Notes: a model not told the origin generated them from the sequence alone. Positions 1 through 7,537 are shown, counted from the first letter of the stretch. The stretch: DNA of 20,369 bases from Saccharofermentans sp. (GCA_024692105.1 JAILMZ010000091.1:1-20369); one strand, 5' to 3'. Program-made: numbers and translations.

Positions 1-810
1 TTTACTGAAGACACTCTTATTGCTGGCACCGTGAATGCTGTTCAAGGCTTCTTCTTCGAAATACTCGTTCGCCCTGCCCAAAGCAGCACGCCTTAAGTCA
101 TCGTATACAACGTCGGACACATTCGAGTAGAACCCCGCGAGGTAGTCCTCGTCAAACGGCTTCAGCCACGTCAGATCGTACGGCTCGAGCCTGAAGCTGC
201 TCTCGTCCGCCAGCGCACGCGACGCATCGATCGGCAGGTTCTTGATGTGCATCTCGCCCGCACGCCCGTAATATCTTGTCACGGAGTGCTTGCCGCTACT
301 GACCTGACCGGAGATGACAACGGCGTTCATATAGTCGGCATTCACGATCCAGTACGGGATGTAGATGCCGCGCACGCACTCGGGCTTAAAGTGCTTGATA
401 GCCTTGGGGACAAATAGACCTCTGTCTATCTCTTTGTGCACGAGCTCGATAGCCTTTTCCTTTGTGATCGTGAACGGCAGCACCAACTCGGGTCTCTTCT
501 GCTTGGATATCCTGCTGAAAACGACATTCGGGTTGCCGCAGTACACGCACGTAGTCGACGCTTCCGTGCCGTTGATGATGATCTCGCCTCCGCACTCGCT
601 GCACGTATACACGTAGCAGTCCATCGTGTCCGCACTCTTCTCACCGTAAGCCTTCTCCGCGGACACCGCCTTCAGGTCTTCCCTGTACGGCATCGACTCG
701 GCTTCTATCTCCTCCGGCGCGAAAGCCCCGCCGCACGCACCGCATACCAGCTTCTGCGTTGTCGGGTCGAACACCAGCGCATGCCCGCAATTCTTACAAA
801 GTGTTGCCAT
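1..810 (-). CDS. TFIIB-type zinc-ribbon protein, C-terminus beyond the window
   Basis: The frame is open from an ATG at 810 through base 1 (270 codons), so the C-terminal end is outside the window. It opens with MATLCKNCGHALVFDP. A first CxxC pair (residues 5/8) pairs with a second (23/26), and a second ribbon follows (TCSECGGE then CVYCGNPN). The rest is a conserved soluble region containing GIYIPYWIVNA. It is a close paralogue of the protein at 1244-2467, which continues into two membrane segments, so this copy very probably does too. The start has AAAGGGGATAGGAT just upstream and lies 13 bp after the stop at 824, implying one transcript. The family is usually annotated only as a TFIIB-type zinc-ribbon-containing protein. 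A direct role in transcription is not supported. Function unknown. Confidence 0.85.
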   Translation of the reverse strand, partial: MATLCKNCGHALVFDPTTQKLVCGACGGAFAPEEIEAESMPYREDLKAVSAEKAYGEKSADTMDCYVYTCSECGGEIIINGTEASTTCVYCGNPNVVFSRISKQKRPELVLPFTITKEKAIELVHKEIDRGLFVPKAIKHFKPECVRGIYIPYWIVNADYMNAVVISGQVSSGKHSVTRYYGRAGEMHIKNLPIDASRALADESSFRLEPYDLTWLKPFDEDYLAGFYSNVSDVVYDDLRRAALGRANEYFEEEALNSIHGASNKSVFSK

Positions 811-823
811 ATCCTATCCCCTT

Positions 824-1240
824 TTATTCCTCTTTGTCCAAAGGCTTGAACACGCCCTTGAAGTCACTGCTCGGCTGCTGGCTCTCCCAGATGCTGAACT
901 CGTCTTCAACTGTATTTCTAAGAAGCCCTGCCGCAGCTGCTTCCTCGGCAGCCGTGGGCTTGTATCTCTCAAGTTCTTCCTCCGACAGCCTGTGTACGAG
1001 CTCGCTGCCGCGGGGCGCGTTGTTCTCGCCTTCGATCGGTTTATCGTGGTTAGCGCAGAAAGTGTTCGTCTCGTTATTGCCCAAACGTCTTTCACACGTG
1101 AAGTGTACGTGCACGCCGTAAATGTCCTTGGTGCCGGTGCTGTCACCGATGTTGTTCGATTTGTCCAGGAGAGTGCCGCACGCCCAGCATGCCATGCCGA
1201 AGCCAAGGCCTAATGCGAAGATAAATGATAATACGTCCAT
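824..1240 (-). CDS. Small single-pass membrane protein between two zinc-ribbon paralogues
   Basis: 138 residues. The N-terminus (residues about 3-22, SFIFALGLGFGMACWACG) is hydrophobic and could be a membrane anchor or uncleaved signal. It is followed by a polar region with scattered Cys and His (HVHFTCERR, FCANHDKP) and an acidic, alanine-rich C-terminal half. I recognise no family. The ATG is 3 bp past the TGA of the upstream gene at 1244, so translation is probably coupled, and the next gene begins 13 bp beyond its stop. Placement between two copies of the same gene suggests it was part of the duplicated unit, or that it works with those proteins at the membrane. That role is inference. 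Confidence 0.75.
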   Translation of the reverse strand: MDVLSFIFALGLGFGMACWACGTLLDKSNNIGDSTGTKDIYGVHVHFTCERRLGNNETNTFCANHDKPIEGENNAPRGSELVHRLSEEELERYKPTAAEEAAAAGLLRNTVEDEFSIWESQQPSSDFKGVFKPLDKEE

Positions 1241-1243
1241 GCT

Positions 1244-2467
1244 TCAGCCCTGCCTTTTCTTGGTGAAATTGAATATGTCCTTGTCCTGCGTAAGTTTGAT
1301 GTTCTTGATGACCTTGCGCACCTTGTTGACGCCGGATATGAACAGACCGATGATAACCGCGATGATGAGAGCGATGATCTTACCGCGGCCGTCGCTGCTG
1401 CTCGAGGAGCGTTTCGAGCTCGAAGTAAGCAGCATCGGAAGCATCGGCTTCAGCACTATGAACGCCGCTACTGTGGCAGCGATCCCGAGGATGACGAGCA
1501 GTGCGATGAAGAGTCCTTTGCGCCACGGCAGACCGCACACGACTTTGCCCGTGTCGCCGTTGACCAGGATCGTGTTGTGCTTGCCCTTGTACGGGAACGT
1601 GATGAACCACGCCGGCAGCATCGCATAAGCCATGTCGTTGCCGACCTTTATGTGCGGGCAGGAATTCGTGACCTCTTTGCTGCTCGCGCTGACTCTGTTC
1701 ATCGCTTCCTCTTCGAAATACTCTTTCGCCCTGTTAAGCGTGGCATACCTGACGTCACTGTACGTTACGTCGGAGACGTTCGAGTAGAAGCCCGCGAGGT
1801 AGTCCTCGTCAAAAGGCTTGAGGTGCGAGACCGCGAACGGCTCGAGCCTCGAACTGCTCTCGTCCGACAAAGCGCGGGATGCGTCTATCGGCAGCTTCTT
1901 CAGCGACATCTCGCCTGCACTTCCGAAATACCTAGTTACGTAATTCTTGCCGCTCTTGACCCGGCCCTTGATGACGACCGCATCCGTGAATTCCGCGTTG
2001 ACGATCCAGTACGGGATGTAGATGCCCCTGACGCAGTCGGGCGTGAACTTCTTGATCGCCCTGGGAATGAAGATGCCGTGGTCGATCTTCTTGTGCACGA
2101 GCTCGATCGCTCTTTCCTTGGTGATGGAGAAAGGCATTACGTACTCGGGACGTTTCTGCTTTGCTATCCTGCTGAAGACGACGTTCGGGTTGCCGCAGTA
2201 AACGCATGTCGTCGATGCTTCCGTACCATTGATGATGATCTCGCCGCCGCACTCCGCGCAGGAGTATACGTAGCAGTCCATCATGGTCTCGTCTTTCGCG
2301 CCGGTTACCTCTTCCATGGACTCGGCCTTGAGATCCTGTCTGTACGCCTGGGCTTCGGATTCTATCTCTTCCGGTTTGAAAGAGCTTCCGCACGCATCGC
2401 ACACGAGTTTTTGCGAGACCGGATCGAAGACCAGTGCGTGCGCGCAATTCTTACATAGTGTTGCCAT
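1244..2467 (-). CDS. TFIIB-type zinc-ribbon membrane protein
   Basis: 407 residues. Cysteines 5/8 and 23/26 form the first probable zinc ribbon and 70/73 with 88/91 the second. A soluble domain (about 100-310) carries the conserved stretch GIYIPYWIVNA. Two hydrophobic segments follow, about 315-345 and 363-383, separated by a Ser/Lys-rich loop, and the tail is basic. The predicted layout is a cytoplasmic zinc-binding region tethered by two C-terminal TM helices. The start is preceded by AAGGGGATAACA with good spacing. The protein is highly similar to the one at 1-810, so the two arose by tandem duplication. Such proteins are widespread in Clostridia with no established function; helicase or transcription-factor labels would be over-reading the Cys motifs. 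Confidence 0.9.
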   Translation of the reverse strand: MATLCKNCAHALVFDPVSQKLVCDACGSSFKPEEIESEAQAYRQDLKAESMEEVTGAKDETMMDCYVYSCAECGGEIIINGTEASTTCVYCGNPNVVFSRIAKQKRPEYVMPFSITKERAIELVHKKIDHGIFIPRAIKKFTPDCVRGIYIPYWIVNAEFTDAVVIKGRVKSGKNYVTRYFGSAGEMSLKKLPIDASRALSDESSSRLEPFAVSHLKPFDEDYLAGFYSNVSDVTYSDVRYATLNRAKEYFEEEAMNRVSASSKEVTNSCPHIKVGNDMAYAMLPAWFITFPYKGKHNTILVNGDTGKVVCGLPWRKGLFIALLVILGIAATVAAFIVLKPMLPMLLTSSSKRSSSSSDGRGKIIALIIAVIIGLFISGVNKVRKVIKNIKLTQDKDIFNFTKKRQG

Positions 2468-2542
2468 TGTTATCCCCTTAACTCACATGTTTGTGTTGCC
2501 AAATTAATAATACTATATTTTGGCACGGGGGTGTGAAATGGC

Positions 2543-2656
2543 ACGTGAGTAAAAAATGAGTAAATCGGGTCAAACACTACACTTTTTACTCATTTTCCGC
2601 GATTAATGAGTAAAAAGTGTAGTAAACACGGGAAATTACTCATTTTTAACTCACGC
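2543..2656. repeat. Nested palindromic repeat built from TGAGTAAAAA
   Basis: Two nested inverted repeats share a centre. The inner arms, 2576-2594 and 2605-2623, pair perfectly over 19 bp around a 10-base loop. The outer arms, 2543-2564 and 2635-2656, match at 19 of 22 positions. The motif TGAGTAAAAA or close variants occurs about six times in alternating orientation. The right outer arm contains the stop codon of the lipoprotein gene (2651). The stems are A+T-rich with no terminal U-run, unlike a classical terminator. Likely a small intergenic repeat of MITE or REP type, or an mRNA 3'-end structure. Confidence 0.8.
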
Positions 2657-3409
2657 GAGAGCGTCGAACGCATCGTACACAGCCTGGAGCTGCTCGTTGC
2701 TGTACGGAGCCTCAACGTTTGTCGATGTGAAATCGACTTCTGAGACGTCAGATGCGGGAGTTACCTCGGAACTTGAAACTTTCTCCTGCGCGACGAGGAT
2801 GTAGTTGCCGGAGATCGCAGCGATCGGCCAGTCCGTATCTTCTACTGTCTCTTCTTTTACCAGCTCGTCGTTCTCGTCGTAATACTCAAGATACGCCTCG
2901 AAATGCACCGTGATGACATCGCCGACCTCGTACTCGCTTACGGTATCGGGATCCACCTCGATCACCTTGACCTCGACGCAGTCCGTGTAACCTTCGTCTT
3001 CAAGGTATGTATAGAAATTCATCTCGACGATCTTCTCGATGCCTGCTTCTTTGTTGGCATCGGTGTTGAAGTAACGGTCATCCGCCAGGTCCACGCAATA
3101 ATCAACATAATCAGCGACAGTCGATTCGGAGTCGCCGGTAAATTCCTTCACCATGTCATCCGTCAGCAGGTTGCCGTCCATTATGTACACCACCACGTCC
3201 TCGAAATCCATATCCTCGAGCGAGGGCACGTCTGCGGCAGGCGTGGGTGTTGCGGTAGGTGTCGGAGTCGGTGCAGCAGTCGTCTCTGCAACTGATTCAG
3301 CCACTGAAGGCTCCGATGCCGGAACACTGCTCTCTGTTGTCTCGGCCGCCTGGCAGCCTGTCATCAAAAGCGACATTGCGATAAGCATCGCGAAAATCTT
3401 CTTGTTCAT
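2651..3409 (-). CDS. Acidic secreted lipoprotein with Pro/Thr linker
   Basis: 252 residues from the ATG at 3409. I chose this start, not the in-frame ATG at 3427, because GGAGG sits 7 bases before it and the signal peptide is then of normal length. MNKKIFAMLIAMSLLMTGC has a lipobox with the lipidated Cys at residue 19, so the protein is anchored to the outer face of the membrane. A low-complexity Ser/Thr/Ala/Pro linker (APTPTPTATPTP) spaces it from an acidic globular region of about 190 residues rich in Asp, Glu and Tyr. No recognised catalytic motif. An extended -10 promoter lies about 45 bp upstream, so it is probably transcribed alone. Function unknown. Confidence 0.88.
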   Translation of the reverse strand: MNKKIFAMLIAMSLLMTGCQAAETTESSVPASEPSVAESVAETTAAPTPTPTATPTPAADVPSLEDMDFEDVVVYIMDGNLLTDDMVKEFTGDSESTVADYVDYCVDLADDRYFNTDANKEAGIEKIVEMNFYTYLEDEGYTDCVEVKVIEVDPDTVSEYEVGDVITVHFEAYLEYYDENDELVKEETVEDTDWPIAAISGNYILVAQEKVSSSEVTPASDVSEVDFTSTNVEAPYSNEQLQAVYDAFDALA

Positions 3410-3454
3410 TCCTATGCCTCCACGCATATTTATCCCGGGATGTCCGGACGGTTA

Positions 3455-3463
3455 ATTATAGCA
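3455..3463 (-). promoter_or_regulatory. Extended -10 promoter for the lipoprotein gene
   Basis: Minus-strand TGCTATAAT (TATAAT at 3460-3455). No good -35 is present at 17 bp, which is typical for extended -10 promoters. The predicted start, near 3448, gives a leader of about 39 bases to the ATG at 3409. Confidence 0.5.
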
Positions 3464-3481
3464 TTAAGGCAGAAAGCAGCT

Positions 3482-3502
3482 CGCGTGAAAAATGAGTGAA
3501 AA
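3482..3502 (+). repeat. Partial copy of the TGAGTAAAAA-type repeat
   Basis: CGCGTGAAAAATGAGTGAAAA reads like the minus strand at 2656-2637 (CGCGTGAGTTAAAAATGAGT). Related motifs in opposite orientation therefore flank the lipoprotein gene. The similarity is short and could be chance. Confidence 0.3.
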
Positions 3503-3538
3503 CAAACGGGGTGCGGATCCTTTAAGATCCACACCCCG
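3496..3538 (-). terminator. Rho-independent terminator of the double-zinc-ribbon operon
   Basis: Arms 3507-3519 and 3526-3538 form a 13-bp G+C-rich stem around a 6-base loop. The one mismatch on the plus strand becomes a U-G wobble in minus-strand RNA. It is followed on the minus strand by TTTGTTTTC. Orientation and tail fit an operon ending at 3562. Confidence 0.85.
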
Positions 3539-3561
3539 ATGGTTCTCTTTGAACGGCAGTA

Positions 3562-3645
3562 TTATTCGTTACCGTACTTATGTGACTCGATAAGCGGCTT
3601 GTCGATGTAGGCCTTGGGATCTGCCGACGTTCTCTCAATCCTCAT
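3562..3645 (-). CDS. Candidate 27-residue micro-ORF at operon end
   Basis: ATG at 3645, stop TAA at 3564-3562; the product begins MRIERTSADPKAYIDKP and ends in KYGNE. It is hydrophilic with no membrane segment. GGAG lies 10 bases before the ATG, overlapping the stop region of the preceding zinc-ribbon gene (3652). The terminator stem starts 23 bp after its stop, so it is transcribed with the zinc-ribbon pair. The sequence looks like ordered protein, not random composition, and could be a genuine small protein or a remnant C-terminus of a lost gene. No family recognised. Confidence 0.45.
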   Translation of the reverse strand: MRIERTSADPKAYIDKPLIESHKYGNE

Positions 3646-3651
3646 GATCAC

Positions 3652-4164
3652 TTAGCTCCTTGAACCGTTTGCCGTGCCGATGATGAGCACGAAGAAGAAT
3701 AAGATTATGCCCATGATCGACAGCACCTTGGTAGTTTTGGTCAAGTTGCTCTTACGGCCTGCCTGCTCTTCCTTGGAGGCAAGTATCATAGCGATGATCG
3801 AGAACGGTGTCATGCATGTCAAGAGACCAAGTATCGCAAGCACGAGAGCGATCGTGCTGTTATTGCCTCTGCCTGCCTGGGAATCCGTATTCGAATATGA
3901 CTGGCCGGACTGCACGCTTGCCTGAATGTTTTCTCTTACCTGATCATGTCCGCAATTGGGGCACGCTTTGGTGTAGTACACCTTGCCGCAGTTGGGGCAT
4001 GTTTTCGCGATGGCATCGTATCTGATGCCGCAGTCGTTGCAGAACGAACCCTCAAATACATTGTGGCAGTTCGGGCACTCATGCTGGAACGTTGTAGAGC
4101 TGCAGTTCGGGCATGCAGGTGTCTTCTCGTCTACTCTGCAACCGCAAAATTCACAAATCTTCAT
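3652..4164 (-). CDS. Double-zinc-ribbon membrane protein
   Basis: 170 residues. The first 75 hold five CxxC-type knuckles (CEFC, CPNC, CPNC, CNDC, CPNC) and end in CPNCGH, giving two to three zinc ribbons. A polar spacer (about 76-105) leads to two TM segments, about 105-128 and 145-163, separated by a short basic loop with KEEQAGRKSN. This matches the common Bacillota layout of an N-terminal zinc ribbon plus a C-terminal two-TM region of the DUF4190 kind; that assignment is by appearance only. It lies 14 bp after its paralogue at 4179-4697. Likely cytoplasmic zinc-binding domain tethered to the membrane; substrate unknown. Confidence 0.85.
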   Translation of the reverse strand: MKICEFCGCRVDEKTPACPNCSSTTFQHECPNCHNVFEGSFCNDCGIRYDAIAKTCPNCGKVYYTKACPNCGHDQVRENIQASVQSGQSYSNTDSQAGRGNNSTIALVLAILGLLTCMTPFSIIAMILASKEEQAGRKSNLTKTTKVLSIMGIILFFFVLIIGTANGSRS

Positions 4165-4178
4165 ATCTTCTATTCACC

Positions 4179-4697
4179 TCAGTTAAGACGCGAGATAATG
4201 CTCGCACCGAAATATACAACATATACCATGAACATGCAGACGTTCAGGAATATTCCCACAATGCCTAAAGCAAATGCAATGTTGTAGTAATTCCTGCTTC
4301 TGTCATCGAGGTCCGGCTGCTTTCTTCCTTTGATACCCATGATAAGTCCTGCGAGCAGGAGCGGGAACAGGAAGGTCATGAAACCTGAAATGCTCAGAGC
4401 AAACGCTGTCAAAGCCTTTCTGTCCATAGGAGCTAACGGGGCAGTTGCCGTGCGGACCGGAGTTTTCTTAGTACCATTGTATCCGCAGTCAGGGCAAGAC
4501 TTTGAGAAGTACTTGCGGCCGCAGTCAGGGCAGATCCTTGCAACTGCGTCGAACTTTGTTCCGCATGTAGGACAGAACTTGCCTTCGAACTCGTTAGAGC
4601 AATTCGGGCAAACATAGTTGAACTGCTTTGATCCGCAGCTGGTGCATGTCCTTGTCATGTTGTCGGTCTGATAACCGCAGAATTTACAAATTTTCAT
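4179..4697 (-). CDS. Double-zinc-ribbon membrane protein, first gene of operon
   Basis: 172 residues. The N-terminus MKICKFCGYQTDNMTRTC is nearly the same as in the downstream paralogue, with five further Cys pairs through residue 73 (CPNC, CPTC, CPDC, CPDC). TM segments lie at about 98-122 and 143-165, separated by a charged loop. The start is at 4697 behind AGGAG/GAGG and a promoter at 4719-4727. It forms a tandem duplication with 3652-4164. The Cys spacing suggests structural zinc sites, not catalysis. Whether the ribbons bind protein or nucleic acid cannot be told from sequence. Confidence 0.87.
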   Translation of the reverse strand: MKICKFCGYQTDNMTRTCTSCGSKQFNYVCPNCSNEFEGKFCPTCGTKFDAVARICPDCGRKYFSKSCPDCGYNGTKKTPVRTATAPLAPMDRKALTAFALSISGFMTFLFPLLLAGLIMGIKGRKQPDLDDRSRNYYNIAFALGIVGIFLNVCMFMVYVVYFGASIISRLN

Positions 4698-4718
4698 ATT
4701 TCCTCATCTCCTGTGGAG

Positions 4719-4727
4719 ATTATAACA
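4719..4727 (-). promoter_or_regulatory. Extended -10 promoter for the double-zinc-ribbon operon
   Basis: Minus-strand TGTTATAAT (TATAAT at 4724-4719). The -35 match is weak. Transcription would begin near 4712, giving a short leader that contains the AGGAG site for the ATG at 4697. Confidence 0.55.
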
Positions 4728-4840
4728 TTGACAGTATGCCAATAATATAGAAGTTGGTACCCCTTGGAGATATCTTATCTTGCATTTGGTGCGGAAATTG
4801 ATAGTATTATTTTGCTACCAAGTTACAAAAGGGCCCCGCC

Positions 4841-5689
4841 TCAGTCAGCCATGAATGCCTTTACTTCAGCAAGTCTCTTCTCAGCCACTTCCCTGCCGCA
4901 CTTATACACGCGCCTTAGTTCGTCCGGGTCGTGGACGACTGTCTTGAGGCCGAGTGGAGCCTCGGGACGGATGACCAAAGTGTTGCCTGCTTTCTCGCAT
5001 TCTGCCACGTATGCCGTCTGCTCGTTGTATTTCGCAGGGCGCGCGTAGAGTGCTTTCGCGATCTCGGGGTGGCTTAAGGTGAGCAGTTTGACGAGGGGCA
5101 TGACCTTCATCTGCTCCTTCACGAACCCCTCGGGCTGCGTGAGGATGACGATGTTCTTCTCGTACCCGTGCTCGCGCATGTACTGCAGAGGGATGGAATC
5201 GCGCATGCCGCCGTCCAGGTACTTGGCGCCCCGGATCTTAACAGGTCTCGACAGCACCGGCTGTGACGCGGAAGCGCGCATGAAAGCTATATCGTCGCCC
5301 TCGCAGGTGGGCATGGTGTGATAGACTGCCTCGCCCGTTTTGATGTCCGTCGCGACCACGATGAAGTCCATGGGGTTTTTGCGGTACGTCTCCTCGTCGA
5401 AAATGTCCAGCTCCCTCGGAATCGTCTCATACCCGAATTTGGCGCCGAAAACATCGCCCGTGAAAAGCCACGACCGGAACGAACAGAACTTCCAATAGTT
5501 GCAGTATTTCGTAGTGTAGTTCAGGATGCGTCCGATCTGTTTGGACTTGTAGTTGCAGCCGAACGCAGCGCCTGCCGACACGCCGATAGCCGCGTCGAAC
5601 TCTATGTTGTTCTCGAGGAAAACGTCCATGACGCCCGCGGTGAACAGACCGCGCATGGCTCCGCCTTCCAACACCAATGATTTCTTCAT
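4841..5689 (-). CDS. Patatin-like phospholipase family protein
   Basis: 282 residues. The anion-hole glycine motif GGAMRG is at 9-14, the nucleophile elbow GVSAG at 36-40 (Ser38), and the catalytic Asp lies in DGGMRDS (Asp159), the Ser-Asp dyad of bacterial patatins. No signal peptide or TM, so cytoplasmic. The length fits the short single-domain class (RssA/YjjU-like). The family hydrolyses acyl esters of phospholipids or related lipids; the actual substrate is unknown. The start at 5689 has AAGGA upstream. The gene is monocistronic and divergent from the acetyltransferase gene at 5803, with interleaved promoters. No clear terminator follows. Confidence 0.92.
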   Translation of the reverse strand: MKKSLVLEGGAMRGLFTAGVMDVFLENNIEFDAAIGVSAGAAFGCNYKSKQIGRILNYTTKYCNYWKFCSFRSWLFTGDVFGAKFGYETIPRELDIFDEETYRKNPMDFIVVATDIKTGEAVYHTMPTCEGDDIAFMRASASQPVLSRPVKIRGAKYLDGGMRDSIPLQYMREHGYEKNIVILTQPEGFVKEQMKVMPLVKLLTLSHPEIAKALYARPAKYNEQTAYVAECEKAGNTLVIRPEAPLGLKTVVHDPDELRRVYKCGREVAEKRLAEVKAFMAD

Positions 5690-5727
5690 CCGGAACGAAT
5701 CCTTCTTCCCCTGTCTTTACGTTGAAG

Positions 5728-5755
5728 ATTATAGATTAAGTGCGTGAAAATACAA
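5728..5755 (-). promoter_or_regulatory. Promoter for the patatin-like gene
   Basis: Minus-strand TTGTAT (5755-5750), 16-bp spacer, TATAAT (5733-5728). Its span overlaps that of the plus-strand promoter at 5736-5764. Confidence 0.55.
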
Positions 5756-5764
5756 TGCTATAAT
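5736..5764 (+). promoter_or_regulatory. Promoter for the acetyltransferase/acyltransferase operon
   Basis: TTAAGT (5736-5741, weak), 17-bp spacer, TATAAT (5759-5764) with TGC directly before it (extended -10). Predicted start near 5771 and a leader of about 32 bases carrying AGAGG before the ATG at 5803. Confidence 0.55.
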
Positions 5765-5802
5765 GCTCTTAAAAGCTGGAAAATAAAGCAGAGGTATACA
5801 TC

Positions 5803-6417
5803 ATGAACCAAAAAGACAGAATGATTGCAAACCTGCCGTACAAGTCCTGGATGGACGGTCTCAAGGAAGAGCGCATGGCCTGCAAGTCAAAGCTTTACAA
5901 ATATAACAACCTCCCTCCCGAAGCGGAGAAAGAAAGGGAAGCGCTCCTTCGCGAGATCCTCGGAAAAACAAAGGAAGGCTACCTCAACATCGAGTCGCCG
6001 TTCCACTGTGACTACGGTTATAACATCGAAGTCGGAACGGACTTTTTTGCAAACTATAATTTCATCGTGCTCGATGTCGGTAAGGTGCGCATCGGTGATT
6101 CTTTCATGTGCGGACCGAATGTGCAGATATGCACCGCAGGCCACCCGCTGCACCCCGAGACGCGCAATTCCGGATATGAGTACGGCATCGACATCACGAT
6201 AGGCGACAACGTCTGGATCGGCGGCAACGTGCTGGTATGCCCCGGCGTTACGATCGGTAACAATGTGGTGATAGGCGGCGGAAGCGTCGTCACAAAGGAC
6301 ATCCCTGACAACATGGTAGCTTACGGCAATCCCTGCCGTCCGATAAGGGAGATCACCGAAGCTGACCGCGATTACTATTTCAGGGACAGAAAGTTCGACG
6401 TGGAAGATTACAAGTGA
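5803..6417 (+). CDS. Maltose/galactoside O-acetyltransferase family (LbH fold)
   Basis: 204 residues. An N-terminal helical Mac domain (about 5-60) precedes left-handed beta-helix hexapeptide repeats (about 75-185: VGTDFF, IGDNVW, IGGNVL, IGNNVV, IGGGSV). His114 in CTAGHPLHPETR is the expected catalytic base, and YGNPCRPI closes the coil as in LacA/Maa proteins. It would transfer acetyl from acetyl-CoA to a sugar hydroxyl as a cytoplasmic trimer; the sugar cannot be inferred. It overlaps the next gene by 4 bp (GTGA), so the two are translationally coupled. Pairing with a membrane acyltransferase suggests modification of a surface or intracellular glycan. Confidence 0.93.
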   Translation: MNQKDRMIANLPYKSWMDGLKEERMACKSKLYKYNNLPPEAEKEREALLREILGKTKEGYLNIESPFHCDYGYNIEVGTDFFANYNFIVLDVGKVRIGDSFMCGPNVQICTAGHPLHPETRNSGYEYGIDITIGDNVWIGGNVLVCPGVTIGNNVVIGGGSVVTKDIPDNMVAYGNPCRPIREITEADRDYYFRDRKFDVEDYK

Positions 6418-7508
6418 GCACGCCCGTAACGACAAAAAGAAGCAAAGTGATCTATGTGGAGATACTCCGCATAATAGCCATCGTGTTTGTCGTTTTTCAT
6501 CACACGAACTATCAGGGGTATGTGCGTTTCACTACATACGGCGCAGGATCTTTCCCCTACTGGATCTGCATGGTCTTCTCCGTGCTCGCAGGCATAAGCG
6601 TACCGCTGTTTTTCATGATCTCCGGCATGCTGCTCCTCGGCAAGGAAGACGAGACAATAGGTTACGTCTGGAAGAAACGCATACTCAAGTATCTTATCGT
6701 GCTATTGGTGTTCTCTTTGTGGAGATACATAAGAGGCATCGGATATGACTTCGGTCAGTTCTCAGTGACGGATCTTCTCACGCGTCTGTACTCGGGCCAG
6801 GTCACAGTCACGTACTGGTTCTTATACGCATACATCGCGTTCCTCATACAGCTGCCGTTCTTACGCAAGATCGCGAAAGGCTTCACCTCCAAGGAGTTCT
6901 GTCTGATGCTTGCGATTCAGGCTGCCTTTAACGGCGTATTCATCTTCCTGCAGTACCGCATGTCAGCAGGCACCGTTGAATATCCCGGCGCTCTTATACC
7001 CGTTATCTGCACTAACACTTTGGTCTTCTACCCCCTGACCGGTTACTATCTTGGCAAGGTCCTTGATAAAGTTACGACCAAGATGTGCCTCATATCACTT
7101 GCGGCATTCCTTGTGTCAGTCGCAGCGACGATGTATCTCACAGATTACAGGATCAAGCTTACGGGAGACCTGGATGAGACTGCAGTTGCTTCATTTTTTG
7201 ATTCGTTCAGGGCGTTCGAAGTCATCTTCATATTCCTGATCGTCCGCAAACTGTTCGAAGGCAGGAAACTTTCCAAGGTAATCGAGGCGTTGGTAATAAG
7301 CCTCGGCGGATGCGTTTTCGGGATATACCTGATAGAGACGGTCGTAAGAGAAGACCTTATCTCCGTGTACCTGGGCATGTCCTCCGCGATGAACGGTTTC
7401 GTGAGCATATGGATCTATGTCCTGCTGGTAGTGCTGGTCTGCTGGGTCATCGTCGCGGCAGTGAGGTTTGTAGTGGGGTTTGCAGGTAAGCTCCTGAAGC
7501 GCTCTTAA
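6414..7508 (+). CDS. Acyltransferase 3 family integral membrane protein
   Basis: 364 residues starting at GTG 6414, inside the 4-bp GTGA overlap with the preceding stop. About ten hydrophobic segments span the length. The N-terminal YVEILRIIAIVFVVFHH, with paired His at about 28-29, matches the first-helix signature of the acyltransferase-3 (OatA/WecH-type) family, which moves acyl groups, usually acetyl, onto cell-envelope sugars across the membrane. No C-terminal SGNH domain is present, so it may act alone or with a separate partner. Coupling to a soluble acetyltransferase supports an envelope-glycan role. The exact acceptor is unknown. Confidence 0.9.
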   Translation: MSTPVTTKRSKVIYVEILRIIAIVFVVFHHTNYQGYVRFTTYGAGSFPYWICMVFSVLAGISVPLFFMISGMLLLGKEDETIGYVWKKRILKYLIVLLVFSLWRYIRGIGYDFGQFSVTDLLTRLYSGQVTVTYWFLYAYIAFLIQLPFLRKIAKGFTSKEFCLMLAIQAAFNGVFIFLQYRMSAGTVEYPGALIPVICTNTLVFYPLTGYYLGKVLDKVTTKMCLISLAAFLVSVAATMYLTDYRIKLTGDLDETAVASFFDSFRAFEVIFIFLIVRKLFEGRKLSKVIEALVISLGGCVFGIYLIETVVREDLISVYLGMSSAMNGFVSIWIYVLLVVLVCWVIVAAVRFVVGFAGKLLKRS

Positions 7509-7537
7509 TTGAAGGCGCAGTTCAAATGTGGGATAAT
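7509..7537 (+). promoter_or_regulatory. Sigma-A-type promoter for the large lipoprotein
   Basis: TTGAAG (7509-7514), exactly 17 bp, then GATAAT (7532-7537). The start near 7544 gives a leader of about 34 bases with GGTGG before the ATG at 7578. Confidence 0.6.

Noticed and set aside
1577..2458. 293-codon open frame on the plus strand
   Set aside because: It lies wholly antisense to the zinc-ribbon gene at 1244-2467, has no ribosome site or domain, and its composition is that of the opposite strand of a coding region.
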